From contig MU386077.1 in NCBI GenBank assembly GCA_022497145.1, positions 1 to 20,443 of the forward strand: a stretch of 20,443 bases of DNA, given 5' to 3'. The notes under the pieces were generated by a model. It worked only from the letters and a program-made list of their open reading frames with translations. It was not told the origin of the DNA and ran no database searches. This stretch comes from Rostrohypoxylon terebratum (taxonomy: Eukaryota > Ascomycota > Sordariomycetes > Xylariales > Hypoxylaceae). A program made the translations under genes and the position numbers. Positions 9,311-18,550 of this stretch are shown one piece after another; positions within the stretch are counted from its first letter, which is position 1; each line of letters opens with the position of its first letter.

Positions 9311-9670
9311 CCCAAAATCAAATAACCCATAAGATAAGAAATACCGTCATTTAACTACGGTTAAACTACAAAAAAATAAATATATATAAATGTAAAAAAT
9401 AAAAACATATTTGTTACGAACCCGTCTACTACTTCTGTCTAACTGACTTCGTAGAGCGGATACGTACCCTGGGGTACTTGGTTTTAAGGTAACAATACTG
9501 TAGGGTTGACGATTCTGTTCGTAAAAGAGATTTCCTGGGACTCTATATTCAAGTACGGTCTGAATACTTAGATTGAAAGCTGAAGAACTAAAACTAAATA
9601 CAGTAGGAAATTTCCATTCTTTATATCCTAATTCTTTATTTCCATGAAATTGGTGAGTTAGAAGTGTTTG

Positions 9671-9765
9671 CATGAGTTGATTTTGACTTATTGAGTCGAG
9701 CTCGATTTCTTGAGTTGAGTTCGACTCATTGAATCGAGTTTGATTCAATGCCAAGATTTTGATTA
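9671..9765. repeat. 19-bp tandem repeat, five units
   Basis: Five 19-bp units run 9671-9689, 9690-9708, 9709-9727, 9728-9746 and 9747-9765. The middle three share the pattern .TTGA.T.GAG.T.GA.T. (for example ATTGAGTCGAGCTCGATTT); the first and last are degenerate. The array is followed at once by the palindrome GTCACGTGAC (9767-9776). The minus-strand frame across it (9347-9754) is probably a by-product of the repeat, not a gene. Confidence 0.7.
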
Positions 9766-9769
9766 GGTC

Positions 9770-10670
9770 ACGTGACCTTCGGGTGATACTTTGTCCGTTT
9801 TGTTCTGGGGAGATCGTAACAATAAATATATATAAAAAAAAACTACGGCGCGTAAATTATATTTCATATTTAAAAACTTAAGTAGTATATTTTCGTATAT
9901 TTTTATTTAAAATTAATTTTTTTATTTAATTTTTATGTTCGGCGGTTATCGTGCGTCAATAAGAATTATCACGAGTGTTTGATTTTATTGCTTCGTTTTT
10001 AGTGCTTTGGTTAATGAGGGTTATTCGCACACTGAATATTCAGTGACCGCCTTGGTCTTCGGACCTTGGCGATCGCAGACAGTTAAGAATAACCCACCAA
10101 GAAGAGACTAGATCTTCGACCTGGCACAACTTCAACTTGCAAGACCTGTTACAGCAACTGGCGCAGCTCCTTTGGAGAACTGTTACAGCTACTGGCACAG
10201 CTTCACTTTGAAGACCTGTTACAGTACGAGACCTGGTGCTACCTTAAAGATCTAGTGGCATACGTTCATCAGAAACGTCAATAGATCTGTGTCCATCACA
10301 CACCCTAAAATGAGGTTATTCCCAACAGCTAAATCGATCCAGGAATACCTTAAACCTCCCCTCCGCCCTTACACCCTTACAATCTCACGATCTTTCCGAC
10401 TGGCGTAACTTCAGTTGAAAAATTGCTACAGTAATCAAATTACTGGCGCAACTACAACTTCGAAGGCCTACTACAAATACGAAAATCAACGAAATAGACG
10501 AGAAGAGTATTAACGGCGTCGATCTACCTACAAGAAGCAATCCGCCCTTATAAACGATCTACAAACACCCACACTTTACTTCAAGTTGTACAAAAACAGC
10601 TAAGATTTACATCTTATACGATTTCACCATAACATACAGGTGAGCAATCATCTCGCACCTCATACGGGGT
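9770..10670. mobile_element. LTR-retrotransposon-like remnant
   Basis: After a very AT-rich stretch (about 9825-9937) the sequence starts TGTTCGGCGGTTATCGTG, a TG-initial motif seen again at 6130. Inside are a perfect palindrome CACTGAATATTCAGTG (10030-10045), a GGTC-TTCG-GACC mini-hairpin (10054-10065) and a long-range stem GGGTTATTC (10018-10026) with GAATAACCC (10087-10095). A degenerate ~36-bp repeat follows (10121-10227 and 10400-10480). Structure of this sort fits an LTR leader. I found no reverse transcriptase, integrase or gag frame, so this would be a solo or decayed LTR. The exact ends and target-site duplication are not resolved. Confidence 0.45.
10121..10480. repeat. Degenerate 34-38-bp repeat in the LTR-like region
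   Basis: Units begin CTGGCRCA and end TGTTACAG: 10121-10157, 10158-10191 and 10192-10227 in tandem, with two more diverged units at 10400-10435 and 10443-10480. The common pattern is CTGGCRCARCTTCAACTT, then GAAGACCTGTTACAG. Confidence 0.7.
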
Positions 10671-11172
10671 AATAATAACCTAACTTTATCGAGAGATTAT
10701 AGGTGTTTAGCGTTTAGCCAGTGCTGTATTGTACTGCCCCTCCTAATCCCTGGCTGAGGACAACTGCCATTTTAAGGGATAGCTAATATAGCGCCTAACC
10801 TAACTTGCTAGGCTTCTTTACCCCGCATGCGTGGTCTATTGCGACGGAACTTTACTTTTGGGTAGTTTATGCCTAATGTCAGGTCCTCCCAAATGCCGCA
10901 TTTTCTTTTTCTTAAGCTGCACATTATAGAACGATATAGCATACTCTACATGCCAATTAGTAGCGCACGATGCTAAAATATTCAATATATACTGCTGGTT
11001 TGAGACCTCCGCAACGTTATAAGCTTTAAATCTGTATTTTAGACAATATACGACGTCCTACTTAACGAACACAAGCATTAAATTGTCCTAGAACATCTCT
11101 AAAATATTCTCAAGGCTCTAACTGAGAACAAATGGTGAGTCCGTAACTTTGCTACTATAACTTATCTAATAT
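10671..11172. other. Intergenic DNA, no clear gene
   Basis: This is mixed to AT-rich sequence downstream of the LTR-like region. I could not extend a retroelement reading frame into it, and I see no tandem array or RNA gene. It is probably decayed repeat DNA. Confidence 0.4.
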
Positions 11173-11418
11173 ATGCAGCCCTTCGTCATTGAGCCTCTTC
11201 GAAAGGATGACCAATTTTTCAGCAATGCGGAGACATCCCCAGCAACAGTAGAAGGATTGGGACAGAAAGTATACTGGCAGCAATGTTCAATATTGGTTTA
11301 TGAGAATGGGCAAGTGGCTGATAGCCATGGGATCTGCGATGGAGAAGGTGTTGCGAGAGAAGGTATCAAGCTTTGGTTCGGCGGGGGAGGAAAGGTGAAA
11401 GAAGAAAAGAGAAAATAA
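11173..11418 (+). CDS. Possible small plus-strand ORF, 81 aa
   Basis: This open frame starts ATGCAGCCCTTCGTC and ends in a lysine/glutamate-rich tail. It contains a glycine-rich LWFGGGGKVK. Codon use looks reasonable and the opposite strand is full of stops, which mildly favours coding on this strand. No signal peptide, domain or splice continuation is evident. It ends just before the stop of gene B on the other strand, so it may be antisense 3' untranslated sequence or a terminal exon whose upstream part I did not find. Confidence 0.25.
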   Translation: MQPFVIEPLRKDDQFFSNAETSPATVEGLGQKVYWQQCSILVYENGQVADSHGICDGEGVAREGIKLWFGGGGKVKEEKRK

Positions 11419-11441
11419 TACCGTGTAGGCTGTGGAATATG

Positions 11442-12562
11442 TCAGCCGTATAATTTCTTCTTAATTTGCGTCCCGTCCCACAGTCCTAAAGATGCGTATA
11501 CGACGGCTCCTTCGCAGGCGAGATGTGAAACCACCATTGATACAGACTGAGTGCATTTCTTGACCCGCTGAGTGTCGTCCTGATACGCAGGACTCGCAGT
11601 GATGGCGCAGGTTACTTGAGCTCCAAATACGCGAGGAATGGCTTGAAATTGACAGCCCTGTAAGGTGAACTTAGGATTGGGCAGTATTTTGGCGCCTCCA
11701 GACAGAAGCATATATCGAAGCCCTCCAGTTGTTTGTAAACGGACATCAAAAAACTCTTGGGCAAGCGATTCCACCTTATTTTCTAGAATGGACAGTGCCA
11801 TTTGACATCCAAACTTGTCCGTGTATGGCGCTCTCGGAAATGTCATCGAAATGGCAGCTACAAAGGTGTTGTCTCTGTCTGGATGGGGAACTCTCTTAAT
11901 AGCATCTGAAATATATGTCGGAAATAGTTCTGTTGCTTCTAGGAGGGACGCGTTGACTAGGACGTGCTTATCTTCGGCAAAGTGGTTGGGATCGTGTACG
12001 TTCTGCCCTTGCGAGTAATCAAACCTTGCAGTGATTGAACTTACATTGCCTGGTGTAAGAGTCGGACTGGTGGCGAGAATCGAGTAATTATCATCCAAAC
12101 CTGGCATGCATTAATAAATTGACCATAGATGTTGTCAGTATACTCACGAGGTCTTTTGGTGGATTGTTGCGTTATGTCATTGATTGAAGACTTGATTCTT
12201 GTCTGGTACACCTGTTCAACCTTTGCTTTGATAGCAGGATCGATGCTGCTAGCAACTACGGTCGCTAGCAATCCAAGGTACTCAGTGGTTTGGCTGCCAA
12301 GTTCGGCTAACAATTTGCGACTGGCAGTTTTGCCAGCAAAACGGGACGATTTGCCCACGTCAGTTTTTACAATCAAATGTGCGAACCAGACGGCGAATCC
12401 GCCTTTCTCCAATAGAACTCTTTCTATAGACCCCTCAACAGCTTGTTGCGCCGCCCACCATGAGTTTGCCAGCCCCTTCGGACCACGGTCAAGACGTTGA
12501 AGCCGCTCGAGAAGACATGCAATATGGGTGGGGTTGATTTCAGCAATATTCGAAATCTCCAT
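11442..12562 (-). CDS. Orphan gene B, two exons, 357 aa
   Basis: Exon 1 is 12562-12148 and exon 2 is 12100-11442. The 47-bp intron (12147-12101) has GTGAGT, a TTAAT branch-like site and TGCCAG, and joins in phase 1 (C-GT, Arg). The N-terminal half is helical (IACLLERLQRLDR, then VEGSIERVLLEK) with a Ser/Gln-rich linker. A small basic cluster, STKRPRLDD, formed across the splice site, could be a nuclear signal. The C-terminal half is beta-rich: SITARFDYSQGQ, FVAAISMTFP, LRYMLLSGGAKIL and a final SLGLWDG. There is no signal peptide or membrane segment. I do not recognise the family. A CTTCCTAA-type tandem array lies directly upstream of the ATG, with a dispersed-repeat copy behind it, an arrangement resembling gene A. 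Confidence 0.72.
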
Positions 12563-12640
12563 TAGGTAGGAAGTAGGCAGATTAGGAAGCAGGTTAGGAA
12601 GGCTAGGAAGGTTAGGAAGTAGGTTAAGAAGCAGTTTGGG
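12563..12640. repeat. TTAGGAAG tandem repeat upstream of gene B
   Basis: Imperfect units of TTAGGAAG alternate with TTAGGAAGCAGG-type units (periods 8 and 12) and abut the start codon of gene B. In the sense direction of gene B they read CTTCCTAACC, a pyrimidine-rich leader with several branch-point-like CTAAC motifs. They are not the fungal telomere repeat TTAGGG. Confidence 0.75.
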
Positions 12641-12844
12641 TATGAAATGGCCCCGCTATATTTACATATATTAAAGTAACATAACATGGATAACGGTAAC
12701 TTAGCAACCTTAACCTCGGCAATGTTACTAAACATGAACTATGTAGTCACATTTGAATTAGCCAAGGTGCTTGTTGGAGTCGGTATGCTAACATAGCTCG
12801 ATAGTTGTCGCTGCACGAACCCGCATTTCGGTTGGAGGGTCTAT
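12641..12844. other. Upstream region of gene B, no gene seen
   Basis: This is mixed sequence between the tandem array and the dispersed repeat. It probably contains promoter elements for gene B; I recognise none with confidence. Confidence 0.4.
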
Positions 12845-13330
12845 TCACAACCAAGCCTAATTTAACTGGACAGTCAACATCAAAGTAAGGCCCGCATCAA
12901 AGCCCAATTGATCCCTAACGATTGATGTACGCTGCTTATTTCATAAACCGGACTAAATTCTGACCTGCTAGATCAAACCATTGGCCATGTTCTTATTCGG
13001 AACGTGGCTCAACTGCAGTCGCACCCCTTACCTTGACCCTTATTATAGCATGATGTCATTGCGGAATAACAGGTATCGCGTATATGCAAACTTACAAGTA
13101 GGGTGTTTAGTTAAGAAATGGCAAGCATAGGATGCCAAAACCATGACTACATTAATTTAAGTAAGCATACATATGTGCGTGAGCTCCGCCATCCTTCATT
13201 CAAAGTCTAGATCAATTTGTTAGCATCCTCATATTAGATGAGAAGATACATTTGCAACTTGTCGGGGATAAGGACACATATGTTATCCAGACGGCTTCTA
13301 TTTCGGATAAGAACCTAAAAGGGACTTTAA
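12845..13330. repeat. Dispersed ~0.5-kb repeat, copy 2
   Basis: This is the partner of copy 1 at 8795-9310, in direct orientation, and diverged mostly by transitions. Similarity fades soon after AAAGGGACTTT at the right end of both copies. A short block at about 14030-14065 (AAGTCCAGATCAACCTG against AAGTCTAGATCAATTTG here) hints at a third, older copy, but that is weak. Confidence 0.8.
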
Positions 13331-14336
13331 GTAGAACTACCTAGGTTAGCTACCTAGTGGCACCCTGATTAAGGGCAGCTTAGAATAGGTCTGATCACTC
13401 ATTTGAACAGGACACCTAGGTATAGAACGTAGACAGAAGGCCGAATTAGATGTCTTACATGAGTTCCATCATACTATGTATGTTACGGAGTTGCAGTCAA
13501 GAACGCAGCCGGGACTGTGAGTAAACATGGGTAAATGTTGGCGCTTACATTATCTCCCATGGTACCGAAGTTATTTCTCATAGCGTGAATCTCTACGAAT
13601 TTATCCATAGTCCTTCGAGTCTGTGGGAAAGTTAGTATCAACAACTTGATATCTCTTGCTATATCGGTATATGCAAGACAAGTCAGCTTCACCCAAGAAC
13701 GCACATTCCATCTGCACAGCCACCAATGCAGAAGACCTAGGGTCACAGGCAGTGGAGATTCCATCATATGATGGGAGCTCGATCCACCGGTATCTGCTCG
13801 ACTGGTACCCATTGTCCGCATCTTCGTCTGGGATGGACTCTGTAGCATTGCAGTTACCTCCACGATGGAACCTTGCCTAATATTTACCTACTATAGCCAT
13901 CATAGCATAGCCGTCCGAAGATTATAGAACGATAAGTTAAGTGCATACGCAGACTATCCTTTCAAAGATGGCTTTTGGTGGCGTCGAGCAGATCACCGCG
14001 TTCGCCTCATCATCTTCAAGTTGAAGAATCGAAGTCCAGATCAACCTGGTTCCATTGACATTATGAACGAAACATGTCCTATTGCGGGTAAGAAGCCAAT
14101 AGGGCTTTCAACACGAATAAAAAGGGATCCCAACGGTACTGAAAAAGTATAAGTGCTCCATTATGTTCACTCCTAGATTCAACTTCTCTACATCAACTTC
14201 TCATCAAGCTTTCGACAAACTCTGCGTGCTTCCCTCATCTTTATATACCAGTCAGTAACCCTGGTAACTACCTAGGTATTTTGATCAAGGATTGCCAGAA
14301 CTTCTAGATAAGGATACCAAAATTTCTGCATAATCA
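13331..14336. other. Weakly coding or non-coding region
   Basis: No gene is firmly supported. A plus-strand frame at 13656-13880 has a coding-like middle (SICTATNAEDLGS) but no good start or splice partner. An ATG near 13460 followed by a GTGAGT could be a small first exon. At 14149 a TATAAG box followed by a CT-rich stretch (14160-14240) resembles a fungal core promoter for a gene to the right. Confidence 0.3.
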
Positions 14337-14531
14337 ATGCTGACCTTGACTGTCTCCATAGCCATGATGCCTCAAGGCGAGACGAAAGACAATAGCAACA
14401 GCAACGATAACCATGTCAATGGCAATGACAAGCCAAAGGAGCTAATTGATCCAAACGATGCGTCGGATCAGAACAGTTCCGAGGAGATGGGCAATGTCAT
14501 GACAGACGATGGGCACAAAGGGAGTTTGTAG
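14337..14531 (+). CDS. Small Asn/Asp-rich acidic ORF, 64 aa or less
   Basis: This is an open frame behind a TATA-like and CT-rich promoter region. Its start is unclear: the first bases (GCTGACCTTGACTGTCTCCATAG) look like a branch point and 3' splice site, which would put the true coding start or exon start at ATGATGCCTCAAGG. The remainder is low-complexity and hydrophilic (SNSNDNHVNGNDK, then DDGHKG). No signal peptide or family is recognised. It ends about 200 bp before the TIR element. It could be a gene fragment or the second exon of a small gene. Confidence 0.25.
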   Translation: MLTLTVSIAMMPQGETKDNSNSNDNHVNGNDKPKELIDPNDASDQNSSEEMGNVMTDDGHKGSL

Positions 14532-14732
14532 GATAATAGGGACATCTACAGCAGCGCAATATGAATTGGATCCGATGGGTCGGTTTAGGGGGTCTAGTAA
14601 CTACTGTGCTTAAGAAGTAAATCACACGCAATGATTGATGTAGCGATGCAACGGTACAAAATAGATGTGCGCTGTGAAGATCGCCTATTAGATGAACAAT
14701 AGCACAATATTAATATAGGGTTCCTAAAATAG

Positions 14733-15267
14733 CGCCAACCGATCAGATCTTTTTGCGCATGATGGCTCGACCCACTTCTAAGCAGGGGTGCGCTGTAATT
14801 TATACTGAAGGGCTTACAGCGGTTGAAGGTCATTAAAGACCACTGAAATTACAGCGCTTCATAGTGGGTTCTTGAAGCGTTAAAGTTTGGAAGATATCAC
14901 GTAAATATAAATATTAATACTTAAAAATACATACACGCGTTACAGATTTATACTAAAAAATCTCAATCTATTTTTATCTTTACATAGCAATATGTATATC
15001 AATTAATCACACAAAGTGAGAGCTATCAGCTTATATGGATAGTTGTATTAGAGGACTATTAGTGATGCGTGCGCAGTCGTGAGGAAGTTGGTTGAGTACA
15101 TCTTCGAGGGTCAAGCTCTGGGGACCACGTGACCTCTACGACAGGGGTGCTCACCACTGAGCGCTGGAACTTAGTGGATTAAAGGGGCTGTAGGCCCTAA
15201 ATTACAGCGCACCCCTGTTTGAAAGTAGGTCAGGTCATCATGCGCAAAAAGATGTGATCGGTTGGCG
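14733..15267. mobile_element. MITE-like element with 70-bp terminal inverted repeats
   Basis: Left arm 14733-14802 and right arm 15198-15267 are inverted copies with 8 mismatches in 70 positions, 7 of them transitions. Both start CGCCAACCGATCA at the outer end, share TTTTTGCGCATGATG, and end inside with CAGGGGTGCGCTGTAATTTA. The ~395-bp interior is AT-rich and has no transposase frame, so it would be non-autonomous. The GCGCTGTAATTT motif recurs inverted at 14846-14857 and a CAGGGGTGCTCA variant at 15142, giving nested hairpins. The inner CAGGGGTG is reminiscent of hAT-type ends, but no target-site duplication is clear around either candidate boundary. Confidence 0.75.
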
Positions 15268-15532
15268 GGTCTTCTTCACCCGGACTGGGGTCTGGGGGCG
15301 CAAACTTCCGATAGCCTTATCAATCGACTTTCAGCAGGCATTTGCTATCTACCCTTACCCAGCACCAATGGTAGAGAGTGGGGCACCCGTAAAAAAAGAT
15401 CCTTTCTTGCAGCATTTGCCTCGCAGCCTAACCAAACGTGGTCCCCCCCTACTAAGGGCCAGCAACGACACCTGCCTTCGACTTAATATTTCCAGGACTA
15501 TTATTTACCAAGGCTATTGCTATCAACCTGCA

Positions 15533-16124
15533 ATGGAGCACCGTGTCAACCCGTCGCCTGAACTCGTCCAGCTCTTAAAGAATATCTCTCAATTCAATAT
15601 CGACGATGCCGCAGTCACAAAAGTCGAGCTCAAATCAATAGATGGAACACCACGAAAAGTACAAGTATCCCGTGTGAATTGGCCCCCTGAGGAAGACGAG
15701 ATTGTGCAAAAAGCTATTCAGAGGGCTATTGATGAATCGGTAAAGTCTATGACTTCTTCCTCTATTACCTCGCTAACCAACCAAGAAATCCAAAATCAGG
15801 CAGGTAGCTCCGCAGTGTCGCTCGTGGTTTGCCAACACTCTCCTACTTGAGGAGGGTAGTCTGAGGCCGGAAGAAGGTAAAGCATGTATTGTAATACCTA
15901 TTATAGGGGCTTCTTGGCCTTTAGCGAAGATGAATTTTCATCATCTACAAGCTAGGCCTGGTGAGCCTGAAGCGTGGAGGACACAGTTGTATATACTTGA
16001 AACTGACATGTGTATTCGAGTGATGGATGGGAAGCTACTATACATCTCGGTGTTATGCATAGAACAGGAGCAGCAGCAGCAGTCGGACCGCGAGAGCGGC
16101 GGAAACCCGGTTCAATCGCGATAA
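15533..16124 (+). CDS. Orphan gene F, two exons, 171 aa
   Basis: Exon 1 is 15533-15739 and exon 2 is 15816-16124. A 76-bp intron (15740-15815, GTAAAG, branch GCTAAC, CTCCGCAG) joins in phase 0 and reconciles two frames that otherwise look frameshifted. The protein begins MEHRVNPSPELVQLLKNIS and contains VNWPPEEDEIVQKAIQRAI. After the junction comes a hydrophobic CIVIPIIGASWPLAKM stretch, then EAWRTQLYILETDMCIRVMD and a Gln/Ser-rich end. The upstream frame continues back to 15254, but its translation looks non-coding and includes the end of the TIR element, so the ATG at 15533 is preferred. It is convergent with gene C, 145 bp apart. I do not recognise the family. Confidence 0.6.
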
Positions 16125-16269
16125 TCTACCCGCTTTCAAGAGAGCCTACGGAATGCGCAGGAACCATGACGTCCCCTAGCGTGCCAATGCTGAAATCGAC
16201 GAACTTTGTCCAATCCTCACTCGACTGTAGACTTGATGCGTTATGATTAGCAATGTCGCCTAAACAGGG

Positions 16270-18077
16270 CTAACCATTTTGTACATCTTGTATCCCGACG
16301 CCCGTAAACTCTGTTTGATGGGCAGCCTCTAGCACGACGTTCACGGTCTGCTGCGCTGCAACGGCGTCATTGTGAATCCAGCCTTGTGGACTAGAAGAAA
16401 GCTGGGTGACTTGCCTGCGCCTTTGGGTCCTTGGATTGGATAACGGTGTCACGGACGATGATTCTTCCTCGGAGTGGCACCACTCATTATTGGCTGTTAG
16501 CACAAACTGTTCGGGGAGGGCCGGCCGAGCCCATTTGTCGGGATCATACTCCTGGTACGTTCGGCGTGACCGGGACTGCTCGATCTCAAATGCGTGCCAT
16601 CGTTCCGCGAGGAACTTATATGGGAGCCCCTCATCCAATACTCCTTCTTTGGTCCACTCCGGATTCAACTGTAGAACACCAAGGTGAGAAAAGCCTAGGT
16701 CCTGGCAAGCTCTCCCATAGCTTTGGTCAATAAATTAGTGTATCTTCTCTATGTACCTTATAATGTGGCGAACATACCTGCATTTTGTTATAACACTGAC
16801 CCAGGTAGCTACATTCGGTATTGTACAGTGTCCAGGAGGTGTAAGAAGGTTTTCTTTTAAGCCTTCCGCTACTTTTTCGCAGATCTCCTTCTGATGCTGT
16901 TCACCTTTTATGGAAGCTTCATTGAGGGTATGGCAGTGTTCTGCGCCGGTCAGCTTGGAGTCAACAACGAGGCGTGTCTCAACTTACCCGCACATGCAAG
17001 GATGACGGCTAACGCTTTGATCCCCTCGCTAGGGAGTAAAATATTTATAATTGAGTTGATGATATAGGCGCCGCTTGCTCGTTGATTTCTTTTGTCTTGC
17101 TTCCTGCGGTAAAGGATGTATTGTAAGCATGACGAATAATACCAGCTTGTCTACTTCTTGTTCTTGTGCTCGTTCTTTGTGGCCTTTGAGGTTTTCTTAA
17201 ACGCGGCATCCAGCTTTTCTAGTAGTGTGTCAATTCTATTGTCGTCATTGTTTTGTTGACAGCATGCCATGATTGCCTGAATCTCGGAATGATCAGATTG
17301 TTCTTCCCTTCTGTCCTCCATCATCTTCATCCCACTTTGAATTTTCTTTATTAGGCTGCTGGCGATTTCGCTGTTTAATCGCTTCTTGTGTTTTGGTCGT
17401 TTTTTCGGAGGAGGGTTATCACTCGCTTTGTCGTCTTGCTTTCGCTTGGCGGGATGCGGCACGAGACACGTAATTTGTGGCTGCAACAGCATGGGTGACG
17501 CGGAGACTAAAGCTTGTCCTTCCTCAACCTCAGCTGAATTTGTCGGATTATTTTCCCTATGTTGCCTGTATGTTTCACGGCTGTGTCCTCCATATAGCAA
17601 CTTGAGAAATGACAGGTGTATCTGTCTGCAAGGCAAACCTGAGGCAGGTGGAGGGTTCCTCTGACAACTGCCTTGGTCAGCCTCGAGAAAGAAAAGGTTG
17701 GGGAGGTTCACACCTTACCAGTGGTCATCGATTCTCCGCTGGATTACTCGGATGTAGGTGTCATAGACCATTTGGATAAGGGCTTTGATTTTCTGGTCGA
17801 CGAGATTTGACTGGGCAGCGTTGCAGCAAGGCGTATAGCTAGCAGAAACGTCGTACGAGTGATACCGCGACTTCTCCCAAGTCACTGGAGATACCTTCAT
17901 AGTAACATATGCGACATGGCCATCACAGGGCGCCAAAAAGTGAAATAAGGTCTCATGCGTTTCCGAGACGATCCGAAGGCGTTGTTGACCATTCGTTACT
18001 AGGCTGTATACCTCACTAACGTCTTTTTCCGTTATGGAAATTGAGCGAGAAGGGACTTCCATTCCTGTAGCGATCAT
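16270..18077 (-). CDS. Orphan gene C, five exons, 533 aa, likely nuclear
   Basis: Exons are 18077-17719, 17667-17155, 17103-16988, 16940-16778 and 16720-16270. The introns are 51, 51, 47 and 57 bp: GTAAGG...GGCAG, GTAGAC...CGCAG, GTAAGT...CGCAG and GTATGT...AAAG. All phases agree and the total is 534 codons. The second intron has the weakest donor; without it the protein would stop at residue 291 and a separate gene would be needed downstream. The N-terminal 120 residues are mixed alpha/beta. A bipartite basic cluster (KRK at 194-196, PPKKRPKHKKR ending at 216) suggests nuclear import. A Lys/Glu/Gln-rich helical region follows, then a region with CAEHCHTLNEA and EWTKEGVLDEGLP, and an Arg/Ser-rich tail. 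There is no signal peptide. I do not recognise the family. Confidence 0.65.
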
Positions 18078-18550
18078 TTCATCAGGAAACTCGCCGGCTT
18101 GTTAAAATTTGGAGTTTCAGTATTCTTCGGGGAACACTTTGATGATAACGAACCCCCTGATGTTTTGCGAAGACCCACTCTTTTCCACGAGTTTTTGAAA
18201 ACTCATGGAAAAGAGTGGAGATGCTGGGCTCTATGCTATGTCGGCTGGTTGCCTACCTAGTTATTCTTCATCTATGTCCATACATATTACGGTCTCCTTC
18301 GTATCTATTCCTAGCGCGTGGCCTGATTCTGTACAAGGGTCTTTGTTTTGGGGGACTGTTCATGCTACACATCACTGGTCCATACAACCTGGGCCCGATT
18401 TCTGTCCATATAACTCTGTCTGGCCATGCCGATGGCTCTGAAGAAATGCACTTTCATGCAGCTCGCAACTCCTCATTCCATCCCACGCAGTCATCTCCCC
18501 GGAGTTGCCATATCCCCAAACTCTGATTGGCTAGGCACTGCTCCTCGACC
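18078..18550. other. Divergent intergenic region between genes C and G
   Basis: This region holds the 44-bp palindrome (18175-18218) and then a plus-strand frame (18215-18526) that encodes hydrophobic stretches and ends in a TGA directly in frame with gene G. It may be a 5' part of gene G or non-coding promoter sequence. Confidence 0.35.
18175..18218. repeat. 44-bp near-perfect palindrome
   Basis: The arms CCACTCTTTTCCACGAGTTT(T) and (A)AAACTCATGGAAAAGAGTGG pair over 21 positions with one mismatch (18188 against 18205) and a 2-base centre. It lies about 100 bp upstream of the start of gene C and could extrude as a cruciform or act as a dimeric protein-binding site. Confidence 0.9.

Noticed and set aside
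9347..9754. 135-codon minus-strand frame
   Set aside because: It runs through the 19-bp tandem repeat and an AT-rich tail; composition reflects the repeat.
12129..12500. 123-codon plus-strand frame
   Set aside because: Antisense to exon 1 of gene B.
12563..12640. Telomere-like TTAGG repeats
   Set aside because: The unit is TTAGGAAG, not TTAGGG, and it is internal and promoter-proximal.
13483..13863. 126-codon minus-strand frame
   Set aside because: No splice support or domain; the opposite strand looks at least as coding-like, and neither is convincing.
14030..14110. Third copy of the ~0.5-kb dispersed repeat
   Set aside because: Only a 17-base block and scattered matches; too weak to claim without an alignment.
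14594..14833. 79-codon minus-strand frame
   Set aside because: It runs into the left inverted arm of the TIR element and has no protein features.
15254..15532. N-terminal extension of gene F
   Set aside because: It begins inside the TIR arm and its translation looks non-coding; the ATG at 15533 starts the plausible protein.
16406..16733. Plus-strand frames of 93-100 codons
   Set aside because: Antisense to the last exon of gene C.
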